Under the pieces are notes generated by a model, which searched no databases, was not told where the DNA came from, and was given only the letters and a program-made list of their open reading frames with translations. Positions 46,230-57,845 of a stretch of DNA of 64,000 nucleotides are shown one piece after another. The DNA lies in NCBI GenBank assembly GCA_010909165.1, contig MU008182.1, positions 558,001 through 622,000 on the forward strand, read 5' to 3'. Positions within the stretch are counted from its first letter, which is position 1. The number at the start of each line of letters is the position of its first letter. Source of the DNA: Anthoceros angustus (taxonomy: Eukaryota; Streptophyta; Anthocerotopsida; Anthocerotales; Anthocerotaceae). Both the position numbers and the translations under genes were made by a program.

Positions 46230-46690
46230 CAACAAAAAAAAGACATTTTAGCCCACAGAGTGGCTAACAAGCCAATCACCCCCAAGGCACTAAATGGGCC
46301 ATTGGTCATTTTCGAGTGAAGGTCTCAATGGCAACCATCAAGCGATTCATCAAGAAAGAATGCATTATCTAGAGTGTCAACCAACTGGACTTATAACGTA
46401 GACGCTTGCGACCTTGTGCATCTCCTGAAGGTGAAAAACTATTATATGTTTGGTTTGTGACAGAGAAGGAATTGGAGCTGCAAAAGATATTGAAATATAT
46501 AAACAGGCGAAAATTTTCTATGAGCAATTACCCGAAGAAGTGCGGAATAAACGGGCTCTCATATTTTCAAATGGTTGGGCCTCAGGATTCAAATGTAAAC
46601 ATGGTATAGCATGACATGTAGAGCGTAGAAAAGCTCGGGCTTAACCCCGCAGTTAAGTTCAAAGAGCTCAAATTGAGACTTCTTACATAG
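46230..46690 (+). pseudogene. pogo/CENP-B-like transposase N-terminal relic
   Basis: Fragments follow the order of the paired helix-turn-helix region of pogo-type transposases. First is VSMATIKRFIKKE, then PEGEKLLYVWFVTEKE (the E+ALYxWF block). In a shifted frame follows AKIFYEQLPEEVRNKRALIF and SNGWASGFKCKHGI, the CENP-B-type second HTH with its SxGWxxxFKxxHGI signature. Stops lie between the pieces and no DDE domain follows, so it is dead. Family assigned from memory of the motif pattern. Confidence 0.65.
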
Positions 46691-47389
46691 GTATAGAAGA
46701 TTATCTCTTTTTGTTCTCATGAGATTCTTTAAAAATGTTTTGGGCAGTTTTTTTCCCATCATACTTCTGCATATGATACAATTTTTTCTTTATTTAAAAA
46801 TTGAAAAAAAAAAAACAAAGCAACCCTATTATGCTGTACTCATTTTGACACTAGCTCTGGACAATTGAAATGATTATTTGTCTTCTTTTTGGGCGGAGCT
46901 GAAGCTCCGATTGGCATGCACACCAAGCTAAGGCTCCGCCGGTCAGAAACTAGCTCCCGTCGGCGTCCACACGATCATATCACGCTCAGGCTCGGCCAAT
47001 CACAGGCTGGCAAGTTGCAAGCTCGATCGCGGCCTTGTGAAATGCATGACTAGGCATGCAGGTCTGGCTTGCGATTGCTTTGCCATAATCCTAGTCGATC
47101 GAGCCAGTCCACAATTGATGATTTTGTGCCCGATGAGTGCTAAGAGGAGCTAAAGCATAAAAAAGAAAAGCAAAAATTTTAAGGTGTTTAAATCGATATA
47201 CCATACCGTATAGTATTATGGTGTTATGTCACAGACCATCTGACACATTCCCTTGAGCGAGAGCAGAGAATGGACCTCCTGCTGCCCTTGTAGGATAGAG
47301 CTAGGGCCGGAACGCCGCTGGCTGCGGATGCACCACAACACGTTTGCCCTCACCATCATATCGAGTTTCTTCAGACCAACTACAAACTA
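46691..47389. other. spacer
   Basis: AT-rich, then more balanced around 46,890-47,350. No gene or repeat recognised. Confidence 0.35.
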
Positions 47390-47567
47390 GTCCACATCCA
47401 CAAGTCTACAGCAACTATGTGAACTTCACGAATTGCGGACTAGTCCACACCTATAGCCCTACACCGACCGTATGAACTTTACGAACTAAAGACCAGTCCA
47501 CACCCACAGCCCTACGGCAGCCGTATGAACTTTATGAACTAGAGACTAGTCCACACCCACAGCCCTA
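47390..47567 (+). repeat. about 61-bp tandem repeat, about three copies
   Basis: Units carry ACTAGTCCACACCCACAGCC, then CTAC, and TATGAACTTTACGAACTA with point differences between copies. Confidence 0.85.
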
Positions 47568-48524
47568 CTGAGACTTAAAGGGAGGGGATTTTATACAAAC
47601 ATATAAAATCTCATAGGATGTTATTGATTTATTTATTAAACAATAAGGTATACATATCTATTATGTAGTACCAATAAGGAGTGAGCACCACCCAAAAACT
47701 GAAGTTAGGGTTTCGTCCGCAGGATGAAGTGCTTGGCTTTGGATGAGCAAGGCCGAGCGCTTGGATGGGAGAGCTAGCAATGATTTTGTGTGGAGTCTTG
47801 ATGCTGTAGCCAACAGGCGTGGATGGCTAAGATTCTAGCTTGTACTCTGTTGTAAATAACGAGCAGCATCTCGTGTAACGTGGCCTGCGAGTCGTCAAGG
47901 ACGGTGGGCTACTTGGAGCTTGGATCCTAGTATGTATTGAGAGGAAGATACTATTGTGAGGTCCCACAACTTGCAGATGTAGCAACGAAGTTGTTGAACA
48001 ATCCTCCAACAGCAACTAGAGGGCAAAGGAACTGGAGCGTATGGGAACATGTCAGTAGGAAACAATAAAATATTGGGAAAGGTGGCCTGCAGCAAGCACA
48101 CGCAAGGGAGGTTGTATGTAGAGGTCCTCCTATAAGAGGAGGAGGACTTAACAAAGTAAAGTATCACGTCTTGCACTTCCATACTCGCGAGTCCTTTACT
48201 CCTTGTAAAGGAATTTTGTGCCGGCTGCAAGCCAATGCAGTGTCTGGTAGAGAGGAAGTTTGTGGTGGTCAGAGTACTTGGTAGAGAGCTCGCTCTCCAC
48301 GGGCGCCTCGACGAGTGGCTCCCCTTGTGAATGGTTGCTGTGAAATTGCTTTGCTTTGGGTGTGTAGCGATGCCCAAGGAACTCTCGGCTCAAGGGTAGA
48401 CTACAGGGAAAGACTCCCTGGAGGTTCTCGCTGTCTGGTGTCAAAACCATAGCAACCGGCCCAAGGAAGAACTTGCTGGCTTGTAGACGGACCCCAAGCA
48501 GTTGTGCCATAAGGGCGAGTCGGG
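47568..48524. other. spacer, possible decayed retroelement
   Basis: No supported gene. The open frames on the minus strand (47895-48377, 48196-48510) have no recognisable domain. Its position before a retropepsin relic suggests old retroelement sequence, but this is not shown. Confidence 0.3.
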
Positions 48525-48590
48525 GTCAGTGAGCCAGAAGTGAAGTTAGATTAGGACCTCCTAATCTAACTTCACTTCTGGCTCACTGAC
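48525..48590. repeat. perfect 32-bp palindrome with 2-nt centre
   Basis: Left arm 48525-48556, beginning GTCAGTGAGCCAGAAGTG; centre CC; right arm 48559-48590, ending GGCTCACTGAC. The arms are exact reverse complements over all 32 bases. The reason is unknown: a hairpin-forming sequence, a foldback remnant or a joining artefact. Confidence 0.95.
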
Positions 48591-48983
48591 TCGGAGGACG
48601 ATGAGTTGAGTTGATCGTTGAGGAGGATGATGAGTAGAGGATTAGAGTGTAGGAAATAGTGGAAGGCCAAAAGCAGAGCCTAAGGGACGAATCCCAAATT
48701 TGTAATAAGAAGGTGCCCAAATTGTTGGAGGAGTTAGTCTTAGAGGTGGGGACGAAATCGCGGCGTGGGTCAGGGAGTCCGTGGACGCCCGTGGTGGACT
48801 CCTTTCCGCTGAGGCATGGCCTTATACAGTTGTGTAGTGTGTCGGGAGTGGGTCCTGAGGGGACTGAGGTTGTGAATGGGTGCAGGCAACGATTGATCTC
48901 GCAGAATCCGGCTGTTCACACAAGTCTCATGGGACTAAACCCAACGTACTGAGCGACAGTGGGATAAGTGTGGCCATTAGAGG

Positions 48984-49361
48984 GTGAATCTCGGAAGCCC
49001 CAGGGTTTTCCTCCCACAGCCAACCAATCGGCTATCAGCCAGAGTTTCTAATACTATGGTGGACAACAGGAAGGGACACGTGCTGATCAATGGATATGCT
49101 CCTAAGCTCGTCCTCCTTGAAACAAGAGCGCAGCCGGTGATCATTGGCAAGAACTTGGCAACCATATTGCACTTGAGTGGTCCAGCCTGCGTCGCTCACC
49201 CTGGAATATTCGAAGAGCATCAGTGTCAGGAGACTACCAAGACTGCCAGGACTGTCCCAGCCATGGGACATGATCCTGATCGGGATATTGGGTCGGTGGC
49301 CTTAGAATGTGATCCCACGGATCAGCTGGACATGCGGCAACCATATCGCCGAACACGCTAA
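48984..49361 (+). pseudogene. retropepsin-like (retrotransposon protease) relic
   Basis: The 125-residue open frame contains GHVLINGYAPKLVLLETRAQ followed by PVIIGKNLATIL. The layout fits the flap and active-site region of LTR-retrotransposon aspartic proteases (xLxDTGAxxxxIG). Here the DTGA active site would be ETRA, so it is inactive. No flanking gag, reverse transcriptase or integrase was recognised. The assignment is tentative. Confidence 0.4.
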
Positions 49362-50559
49362 GGTAAGGAAAATGAACACAAACTTAACCAATATTTTCCT
49401 TTATGGCATATTGCATGTATTTTGGATGATTTGCTGCTGTCCCATAGAGATGTACAAAGTTTAGGAGATAACCATCACTGGAGCATGGATTTTCATCTGC
49501 GACCATTAGCACGTTCTGTGTGCTAGAAATAATGTAAGTGCAACATACCCTACTAGAAAAGGGCAGCCTATGTTACAGTCGTTGTTGCAATTTTATGTTA
49601 CACTTCCAAATTGCAACAAGCTATGTAGGCTTGGTATTAAGTTTGACACTATTCCCTTCTCATTTTGTCACCATCTTAACACGAACCTGACTCTCTCCCT
49701 CATCACCTCACCCTCCTAAGTACACCCTCTCTCTCACAAGCATTGTTTATGATTTCAAACATATACTATGCAAACCTGCTTATGTTACAGTCCTTTGTTA
49801 CAATTTCATGTAACACTTTCCATTTGGAACACTCATTAAGTTAGTTGGCTTGGTGTTAAGTTTGTGATACTCTTCTCCACCTTCTCTCACCATCTTAACA
49901 ACATGCAAGTGGTCTGTTGACCTTACACCTCACCATTAAGAGCTTAGCATTAAGTTTGTTGGCTTGGTGTTAAGTTTGTGATTTTCTTCTCCACCTTCTC
50001 TCACCATCTTAACAACTCGCCTTTGGTCTCTCCTTTCACCTCACACTCCTAGTTAATGCTCGATGACACCCATTTTATAATTTTTCCCTCTTTGTGTTGC
50101 AACATGTGTTCCCTCTCACGCTACTATTTTATTCTTCCCTCTTGCTTTTCCTACATGATAGTAACCAGGAACTCTATCTCTCTCCCTGTGGTTGTCATTC
50201 TCTTTCCATTTTGCCTCCTTTGCATAGCTATGCATTTATAATCTACCTTCCCTCTTCAATGCACCCTTGTGTCCACATCTGGTTTTGTTTTTAAGCTCCA
50301 CATACACAATTGAAAACTCTTGTTTTTACCTGATTATGTATAGTAGGATTCTAGATTATTTATATGTCTATCTATATATACGGTTTGCAAGACCCACTTG
50401 TTGTGTATATTCCTATATATATATGTATATATATATATATATATATACGTATTTATGTATGTATATATATGTATTTATACTTACATATATTTGTAACCTA
50501 AACATAATATTATTTACCTATGTCTAAGTTCATGGGTGCGAGGCTCACTCTACGTTCGG

Positions 50560-50992
50560 AGACAAGGAGGAGGACGGGGAGAGGAGGAGGAGGAAGAGGA
50601 GGAGAGGAGGAGAGGAGGAAGGGGAGAGGCAAGGAGGAAAAGGGGGAAAGGGATATGAGGTAGAGGAGGAGGAGGAGTAGGAGGAGGAGGAGGAGGAGGA
50701 GGAAGGCGAGAGGGAAGGAGGAGGCGAAGGAGGGAGGGGAGATTATAAGGAGGAGGAGGGAAGATGGAAAATAAGAGGAGCAAGAGGAGGGAGAGGATGG
50801 AGGTAGAGGAGGAGGAGGAGAGGAGGAGGAGGAGGAGGAGGAGAGGAAGGGCGAGAGGGAAGGACGAGGAGGGGGAAAGCGAAAGGACAGGAGGGGGAGA
50901 TTATAAGGAGGAGGAGGGGAAGATGGAAAATAAGAGGAGCAAGAGGAGGGGGAGAGGGGAAGGAGGGGGAGGAAGGAGGGGGCATCATATAT
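50560..50992 (+). repeat. purine-rich (GGA/GAG) low-complexity tract
   Basis: More than 400 bp of almost pure GGAGGA-type sequence on the plus strand, inside the CACTA-like element. A 70-bp segment is duplicated (shared AAGATGGAAAATAAGAGGAG at 50,761 and 50,922). The open frames in it are composition artefacts. A shorter similar tract lies at 54,380-54,475. Confidence 0.9.
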
Positions 50993-51189
50993 GTAAGTTT
51001 TCCTTTACTTTCCAACATGGATATGACGGACATTTTGACTCGACTACGGTTCTTACCAGCTACCCAAATTTTGATTGCGAATTTGAAAGGAGACGGCGTG
51101 GTGACGGTGGGGCCTCGCGGTCGAATTGTGCGCGGTGGCACGTGATCGCAGATACGTCGATGGCGTGGCGTCCACGTTCGGCAAGCGAA

Positions 51190-53800
51190 TGTGCGCTTAT
51201 CGCCCAATGTTGCCGTGGTAGTGCGGTGTTCAACGCCTGGGCGTTTCACAACCCGGTGCGGTGGCAAGATGCCACTCACCTTTGCTAAGTACAAACAGCC
51301 TCCTCTTCTATCTTTTCCGACGGATCACGCTTTCACTCTTGGTCCGGACCGGATCTGCTCCTCCTCATTTGTGGGTCCCACCGGATCCGCCAAAGAACTT
51401 GGTTTTGTACGAATGCCGATTTGATGTCACCGGACATTGCGCGTCCACCGTGTGCTCACCCTTTCTCACGATGGTGCGGATGCTGGTACTTCGGTCTACG
51501 AGGAATGGGTTTCAATCTACCACCGCAAAGAATCGGGTTGAGGATGGATAGTCTTTCCAATTGTGCCCGACATCCCCGTGCCACCCGCGATTGCGCTTGG
51601 TGTGATGTGCTTCAAGTAAAGGAAACAGTGAAAAATAAACACCAACAAGTCCGGATCACTGCAGGGAAGAGTGCGTGTGAATTGCGGTGCACAAGGAGGG
51701 GCGGAGAACCACCGCCCACCGAGGGCATTTTGGAGCAACCTCGCCGAGAGAGGAAAGTGGCATCAAGGAAGATCCATGAACCGTGTCAGATCCGGATCAT
51801 GGTTGAGTGCCGTGTTTAGCGGGTGAGGCAAATGAGGACTTTCGAGCTCGAATTCGAACCCACCACCGGTGGATGGTAATGCGCCTCTTACTTGGGATAC
51901 TTTTTTCAGCTCGCTGCTTCCATTTTTGCTCGCCATCGGACACATGGCCAATTGACTTTGTTTCCGCTTGTTATTTCACCGTAGTTGCACTGCACTCTTC
52001 GAGCTCGGCCCGCTCGCAAATCGCAGTCCGCTATCTAATCGAGTCTAAGCTCGTTGGCGCATGAGCAGCACGTGAATGGAGTGCCGTGGCCGCGTGTGTT
52101 CAACTCGCCTAGACGTCACAACCGAAGCGGCAAGATGCCACTCACCTTTGCTGTACAAACCTCCTCTATCTTTTCCGACCGGATCACGCTTTCACTCTTG
52201 GTCCGGACCAGATCCTCCCTCCTCATTTGTGGGTCCGGTTCACGGATCGGCCAGCAACTTGGTTTTGTACGAATGCCGATTTGATGTCACCGGACATTGC
52301 GCGTCCACCGTGTGCTCACCCTTTCTCACGATGGTGCGGATGCTGGTACTTCGGTCTACGAGGAATGGGTTTCAATCCATCCCGATCCGCAAAGAATCGG
52401 GTTGAGGATGGATAGTCTTTCCAATTGTGCCCGACATCCCCGTGCCACCGCGATTGCGCTTGGTGTGATGTGCTTCAAGTAAAAGGAAACAGTGAAAAAT
52501 AAACACCAACAAGTCCGGATCACTGCAGGGAAGAGTGCGTGAATTGCACAAGGAGGGGCGGAGAACCACCGCCCACCGAGGGCATTTTGGAGCAACCTCG
52601 CCGAGAGAGGAAAGTGGCATCAAGGAAGATCCATGAACCGTGTCAGATCCGGATCATGGTTGAGTGCCGTGTTTAGCGGGTGAGGCAAATGAGGACTTTC
52701 GAGCTCGAATTCGAACCCACCACCGGTGGATGGTAATGCGCCTCTTACTTGGGATACTTTTTTCAGCTCGCTGCTTCCATTTTTGCTCGCCATCGGACAC
52801 ATGGCCAATTGACTTTGTTTCCGCTTGTTATTTCACCGTAGTTGCACTGCACTCTTCGAGCTCGGCCCGCTCGCAAATCGCAGTCCGCTATCTAATCGAG
52901 TCTAAGCTCGTTGGCGCATGAGCAAAGACGTGAATGGAGTGCCGTGGCCGCGTGTGTTCAACTCGCCTAGACGTCACAACCGAAGCGGCAAGATGCCACT
53001 CACCTTTGCTGTACAAACCTCCTCTATCTTTTCCGACCGGATCACGCTTTCACTCTTGGTCCGGACCAGATCCTCCCTCCTCATTTGTGGGTCCGGGCCA
53101 CGATCCGCCAGAACTTGGTTTTGTACGAATGCCGATTTGATGTCACCGGACATTGCGCGTCCACCGTGTGCTCACCCTTTCTCACGATGGTGCGGATGCT
53201 GGTACTTCGGTCTACGAGGAATGGGTTTCAATCGCTATCCGATCCACCGCAAAGAATCGGGTTAGAGGATGGATAGTCTTTCCAATTGTGCCCGACATCC
53301 TGTACACCGCGATTGCGCTTGGTGTGATGTGCTTCAAGCGAAGAAACAAAGGAAAATAAACACCAACAAGTCCGGATCACTGCAGGGAAGAGTGCGTGAA
53401 TTGCGGTGCACAAGGAGGGGCGGAGAACCACCGCCCACCGAGGGCATTTTGGAGCAACCTCGAGAGAGGAAAGTGGCATCAAGGAAGATCCATGAACCGT
53501 GTCAGATCCGGATCATGGTTGAGTGCCGTGTTTAGCGGGTGAGGCGGATGAGGACTTTCGAGCTCGAATTCGTAACCCACCACCGGTGGATGGTAATGCA
53601 CCTCTTACTTGGGATACTTTTTTCAGCTCGCTTCCATTTTTGCTCGCCATCGGACACATGGCCAATTGACTTTGTTTCCGCTTGTTATTTCACCGTAGCG
53701 ACTGACTCTTCGAGCTCGGCCCGCTCCGCAAATCGCAGTCCGCTATCTAATCGAGTCTAAGCTCGCTGGCGCATGAGCAGCACGTGAATGGAGTGCCGGT
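51190..53800 (+). repeat. 857-bp tandem repeat, three copies, inside the CACTA-like element
   Basis: Anchors recur at a spacing of about 857 bp: GTTGAGTGCCGTGTTTAGCG at about 51,803, 52,660 and 53,518, and the GGCAAGATGCCACTCACC block at about 51,265, 52,131 and 52,988. Copies differ by few substitutions and by short indels at small direct repeats. An 85-residue frame is conserved in two copies but lacks any domain. The unit also contains a T-arm-like ATTCGAACCCACC block. Confidence 0.92.
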
Positions 53801-55140
53801 GGCGCAAATTGGAGGACAGCTTCCATGGTTTTATGCTTAGCTTCTTGGAGTTAACGCTTTTTCCGTCCATCTTTACCATGCTAGACCACCACTGGCATGA
53901 CCGACGCATTATGCATTGTAAGGTTCATGGATGAAACTTGTTTGTTCTCACAATGTAGGAATTTGATCATGTTTGGTATACGCTTGCTCAAATCCCGAGG
54001 AAGGTGTGAACCGAACTTTATTGATTTCTGTATGTACCGCTTTGTTTTGTCCTTAGTTTGCTCTGCGTGTGGTCTCGCTTGTTCAAATTATTAGATTGCG
54101 CTTTTGCAAGTGGGCCAAAGAATGTGGTAGCTTGACTTTTGATGGAAAGGCTCTCGAGCAAGTGATGGAAAATCAGAAGAGATGGGTGGGATTAATGTCA
54201 AGTCGTCGGCTTGCAATGTAGCTTGTGCAATTTCCGTCCACCTTACAACTGACATGCTTGTCGTTGTTGCACGATGAAAGGAATGCAACTAGTCACAGAG
54301 CTTGAGATGCACGCGTCTCAACTATTATAACTAAGGTGAAAATGTTCAAAACTATGTTCTTTTGCCACGGCTTGAGGGTCAAGCTTTATAAGGAGAAGGA
54401 GGAAGGAGGAGGAGGAGGAGATGGGGAGGAGATGGGAAGAAGGAGGAGGGGAGAGGAAAGGAAGAGGAGGAGGCCTGCTCCATGCCGTGATTTTAAGTAG
54501 AGACCCGCTTCACGTGATTCAATTTTTCAGGCGCGTAACCAATGTGACATGATGTTGGTGAAGGGATTGTGGCGGGCGGATCATGTGTACACAAGAAGCA
54601 AATCTTGTACTTGCGAGCATTGCAAGGTCGAGCCAAGACCGTACATCGTGATTTCTGTCAAATTTTTCAGTTGTTGCGTAACTAGCTAACGGATCAACAG
54701 CTCACGGATGCGTCACAATAAGGTGTTAGGTGGGACAGTATCTTCTTGGGCGCCATGGTAGGAAGCCGATGGCTATTGGTGACGTGGGAAGGACAAACCG
54801 CAAGCCGGCATGCTATAAAGTAGGGGTATAAAGGGCCGTCGATATTTACACATATAGTAAATACAAGGTATCATAGCATGAATATGTACAGACCAGTGTA
54901 CGTATGTAATACACGTAATATACAAACTTATTTTATATGAAATTGAATACGCCCGTATAGCACTTAAAATAATATAGTACATTTATCGCCGTAGACTACA
55001 TGCGTATAGTATAAGGATACATGTATTTATACATGGTCGTATTGATGGGCGTATCGGTGGTAACTACCTAGTAAAACATGGTATTCCAAAGGGCAAAAGT
55101 AAAAGGGCAATGGTGGATGGGGAGGAGGTTCGGTACCAAG
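53801..55140. other. unique interior of the CACTA-like element
   Basis: No transposase or captured gene recognised. AT-rich around 54,840-55,070 with TATA/TACG-type simple sequence. Confidence 0.4.
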
Positions 55141-55429
55141 CCTCCAAAAGTGTTACAAGACCTCTCTTGTAACACTTTAGATGTTGCAATCATGTTGCAA
55201 TTTTGACAGAGGGCACCTCTCACTTCATCTTAACATAATTGCAACACCATTGCAACATGATTGCAACAACAGACGTGGTATGGTTTCCAAGCCAAAGTGT
55301 AACAAGGGGCCCAAAAAGTGTTACATGGCCCCAAAATTGCAACATGAGTGTTACATCAAGGGGTCCAAATCTTAACATAAAGTGTAACATAGGCTGCCCT
55401 TTTCTAGTAGGGATATGAAGTAGAAATAA

Positions 55430-55935
55430 GCTAAGGTAAAGATAAAGAGCACCCTAAAATGACTAAAACTAAAGTATCTTCATGAAAGACTAAAATTAAA
55501 GTATCCTCTTAAAAGTGAAGGCAAAGAAAGGCCAAGGGCCAAGGGCCAAGGGGATAAAGTCAAGTGCCAATAGGAGTTGTGGCAAGTTGTTATCATGCCA
55601 CTTGCAATGAGCTAGGAGCTAGGGAGTGTGCTCTAGTGGTATATAGCAGCATGCTCCTGTGTTCCTAGCTAGCAATAAAGTAGAAATAAGTTAAGGTAAA
55701 GAGTGCCCTAAAATAACTAAAACTAAAGTATCCTCTTGAAAGTGAAGGCAAAGAAAGGCCAAGGGGTAAAGGGGCAAGTCAAGTAGCCAATAGGAGCTGA
55801 AGCAAGTTGTTATCATGCCTCCTGCAATGAGCTAGGAGCTAGGGAGTTAGTCTCCTATATAATCTAGGCTACCTTGTAGCATAGTGTGGTGTGCTCTAGT
55901 GGTGTGTAGTGACATGCCATGTGTTTCCTAGCTAG
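55430..55935 (+). repeat. about 250-bp direct duplication beside the CACTA-like element
   Basis: Two copies start at AGTAGAAATAAG (about 55,425 and 55,679) and share GAAGGCAAAGAAAGGCCAAG and GCAATGAGCTAGGAGCTAGG. They end in a similar GTGTTCCTAGCTAGCAATA. They may be remnants of a retroelement LTR; no ends were identified. Confidence 0.75.
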
Positions 55936-56475
55936 CAATACCCCATAATGCTTGGGGATTGTTTGTCTTTCATTTTTTATAAAGGGAAGCACCAACTAAT
56001 GGGCTTGCGTGATCGGTAGTCTAAGCTTGAGTTCCCTTTTGCAGAGTGAGCTCACTTTGTGAAGGCTGGTGCTGGAATAAGGTGCCAGTGAATCCATCCC
56101 AGTAGGTCTAGACTTCCTCGCCTATGAGATAGGGTGCCATGCTTGAAGGCATCAGTTCTCTCTTCGGTTTAATTGGACGTTGTCCTCATGCTTGTGAGGT
56201 GTGTGTGAATTCCGGACACACATAAGCTTGGGAACATTGAAGGCACCTGGTTTTTGCCCGGACAGACCATTCACTTCAAGGGACAGCTTCAAAAGCAAGC
56301 TTAGCTTTCACAAGTCTGCTATATCCTGCGACCCTGCGATCTGCATCAAAAGAGTGGTCGGAAATCTTTGGCAGGGCTTATAGGCTTGAAAAATATGAAA
56401 AATGGAGTGTTGGACAGTGCAGGGCTGCATTCGAAGGGCCAACTCCAGCTGCACGCGCAAGTTCGGTGAACAATC

Positions 56476-57154
56476 GAAGTTGCAGGAAGACTGGATGGGC
56501 ATGTGTCGACGTCGTCTGCCAACGACTCGCGGGGCAGCTTGCCGCCACCATCCTTGGACGTAGCCCAGCCCGCACAGCTCTTTGCTCAGAAAGTAGTTTC
56601 TCAAGATGAAATGGTCACCCTCTCCGGTAATTCAATCCAGCCAAACAGAGCTCCCATAGACTGCATGCAACATTTTTATTCTGAACAGCTCTGAATGACC
56701 TTTTTTTCACACTGAATGTCTCACCCAACTTGTTTCAACTTCTTCGTGGACACATATCAATTTGGCAAGCTCATTCTGGGACATGCATTCGCGAACCGCA
56801 TCTACCCCTCCAACCCAGATACCACATCGGACGCCAAGTATGCCAAGAAGCTGAACCAGCTGTGCCCAGCTGCAGCCCCAGCCATAGTGCTGGTGAACAT
56901 GGAGCCCACCACCAAGAGGTTTGACAACAGGTACTACTCCCAGCTGCTCAAGAACAGAGACCGTTTCACATCGGACCAGGTGCTGGCTAGGAATCCCGCC
57001 ACCCGCCTACTGTGGTGAAAAATGCCAACAGCCAGACTCAAGTTTCCGCTCTCCAAGTTCACATCAAGGCTATGGTGCACATGGGCCAAGTAAAGGACGT
57101 CACAAGGAGCCAAGGCAACGTCAGGCTGAACTGCAGCGTCTTCAATTCGTGACA
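56476..57154 (+). pseudogene. class III peroxidase, 3' part, broken
   Basis: Secreted plant haem peroxidases oxidise phenolics in cell walls. The fragment starts near EVAGRLDGHVSTSSAND and runs through SLPPPSLDVAQPAQLFAQKV and SQDEMVTLSG to a donor-like GTAATT at 56,625. It resumes with GHAFANRIYPSNPDTTSDAK (the region of the proximal haem His), RFDNRYYSQLL and FTSDQVLARNPATR. A stop and frameshift at about 57,016 follow. The true tail, GQVKDVTRSQGNVRLNC with VFNS and a stop, is in another frame. The expected SGAHTIG at the junction is lost or shifted, and the whole distal-His half is missing. It cannot be active. Confidence 0.8.
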
Positions 57155-57361
57155 CCACTCTTCTGTCTTCACCCCATTTGTACCAATACCATTCGTAAGT
57201 ACAGATGTCAAAGAAAACCTGCTGCAACCTGCCTCACATGAGAAGCGCTTCTCACAATGTTCACTCACAAAACTACCAAAGCATGGCCAAAGAGGATGAG
57301 CACGATCTAAGCGACACAAAAGTTATTCCATACTCAACAGAGGGGGTAGAGTAGTTCACAT

Positions 57362-57845
57362 CCCTTCTTGCAGCCTGCAGTCATGTGGGCTTGGTGAATG
57401 CAGCCGGCCGGCAGTATTTTAAAGCAATGTCAGAAACATATGGAATACCCCCAATATTGAGCACTACATCTGAAGAAACATTGACGTACGTAGTGGGCCG
57501 TGCAGGCTACTTGTACGATGCGGAACCTTTTCTGTAGAGCATGCCAGTTAGGCATGGTAGTGTGGGTTTGACATCTGTGCTTTTTGCGTGGCATGGTAGT
57601 GTGGGTTTGACATCTCTGCTTTTTGCGTGGCATGGTAGTGTGGGTTTGACATCTTTGCTTTTTGCGTGGCATGGTAGTGTGGGTTTGACATCTTTGCTTT
57701 CTGCATGCAGAAAGCATGGCAATATAGAACTTGGAAGATGCTACTCAATCAGCTATTGCAACATGAAGCGATCAACAGCCTGCTAGCTATGTGCTCATGT
57801 CCAATATGCATGCCGATGCTGTTACTGTTACTATTATAAAGAGGG
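57362..57845 (+). pseudogene. PPR protein C-terminal (E-domain) fragment with internal repeat expansion
   Basis: The plus strand reads AACSHVGLVNAAGRQYFKAM, SETYGIPPI, then after a frame change VVGRAGYLYDAEPFL, a stop, and SMPVRHGSVGLTS. The last phrase is expanded about four times before LLSACRKHGNIELGRC. A frame change leads to SYVLMSNMHADA. In order these are the final S motif and E motifs of a PLS-class PPR protein, as in the gene at 8.9-12.4 kb. At least one stop (near 57,535) and two frameshifts are present. Confidence 0.8.
57549..57705 (+). repeat. 39-bp minisatellite born inside the PPR relic
   Basis: Four copies of a 39-bp unit starting CATGGTAGTGTGGGTTTGAC. The single ancestral version is a normal PPR E-motif segment, so the array arose by local amplification of 13 codons. 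Confidence 0.95.

Larger units (their letters stand above)
49548..55412. mobile_element. complete CACTA-like (En/Spm-type) DNA transposon, 5,865 bp, non-autonomous
   Basis: The ends are exact inverted repeats over about 30 bp: left CCCTACTAGAAAAGGGCAGC at 49548 and its reverse complement ending CTAGTAGGG at 55412. Both are flanked by the same 3-bp target duplication ATA (49545-49547 and 55413-55415), as expected for the CACTA superfamily. The first bases are CCCTACTAG rather than the classical CACTA, hence CACTA-like. Both subterminal zones (about 49548-49900 and 55140-55412) are dense in TGTTACA/TGTAACA and TTGCAAC/GTTGCAA in both orientations, the usual transposase-binding architecture. The interior holds purine-rich DNA and an 857-bp satellite. 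No transposase is recognisable, so mobility would need a helper. Confidence 0.88.

Noticed and set aside
50550-51294. Open frames of 77-183 codons in the purine-rich tract
   Set aside because: Low-complexity composition removes stop codons on both strands; no domain.
51840-51900. tRNA T-arm-like GGGTTCGAATTCG on the minus strand in the 857-bp unit
   Set aside because: A B-box-like word exists, but there is no A box, D-arm or matching acceptor stem around it.
51807-52921. 85-codon frame conserved in two copies of the 857-bp unit
   Set aside because: Identity simply follows the near-identical DNA of the copies; copy 3 has indels that break it and no domain is seen.
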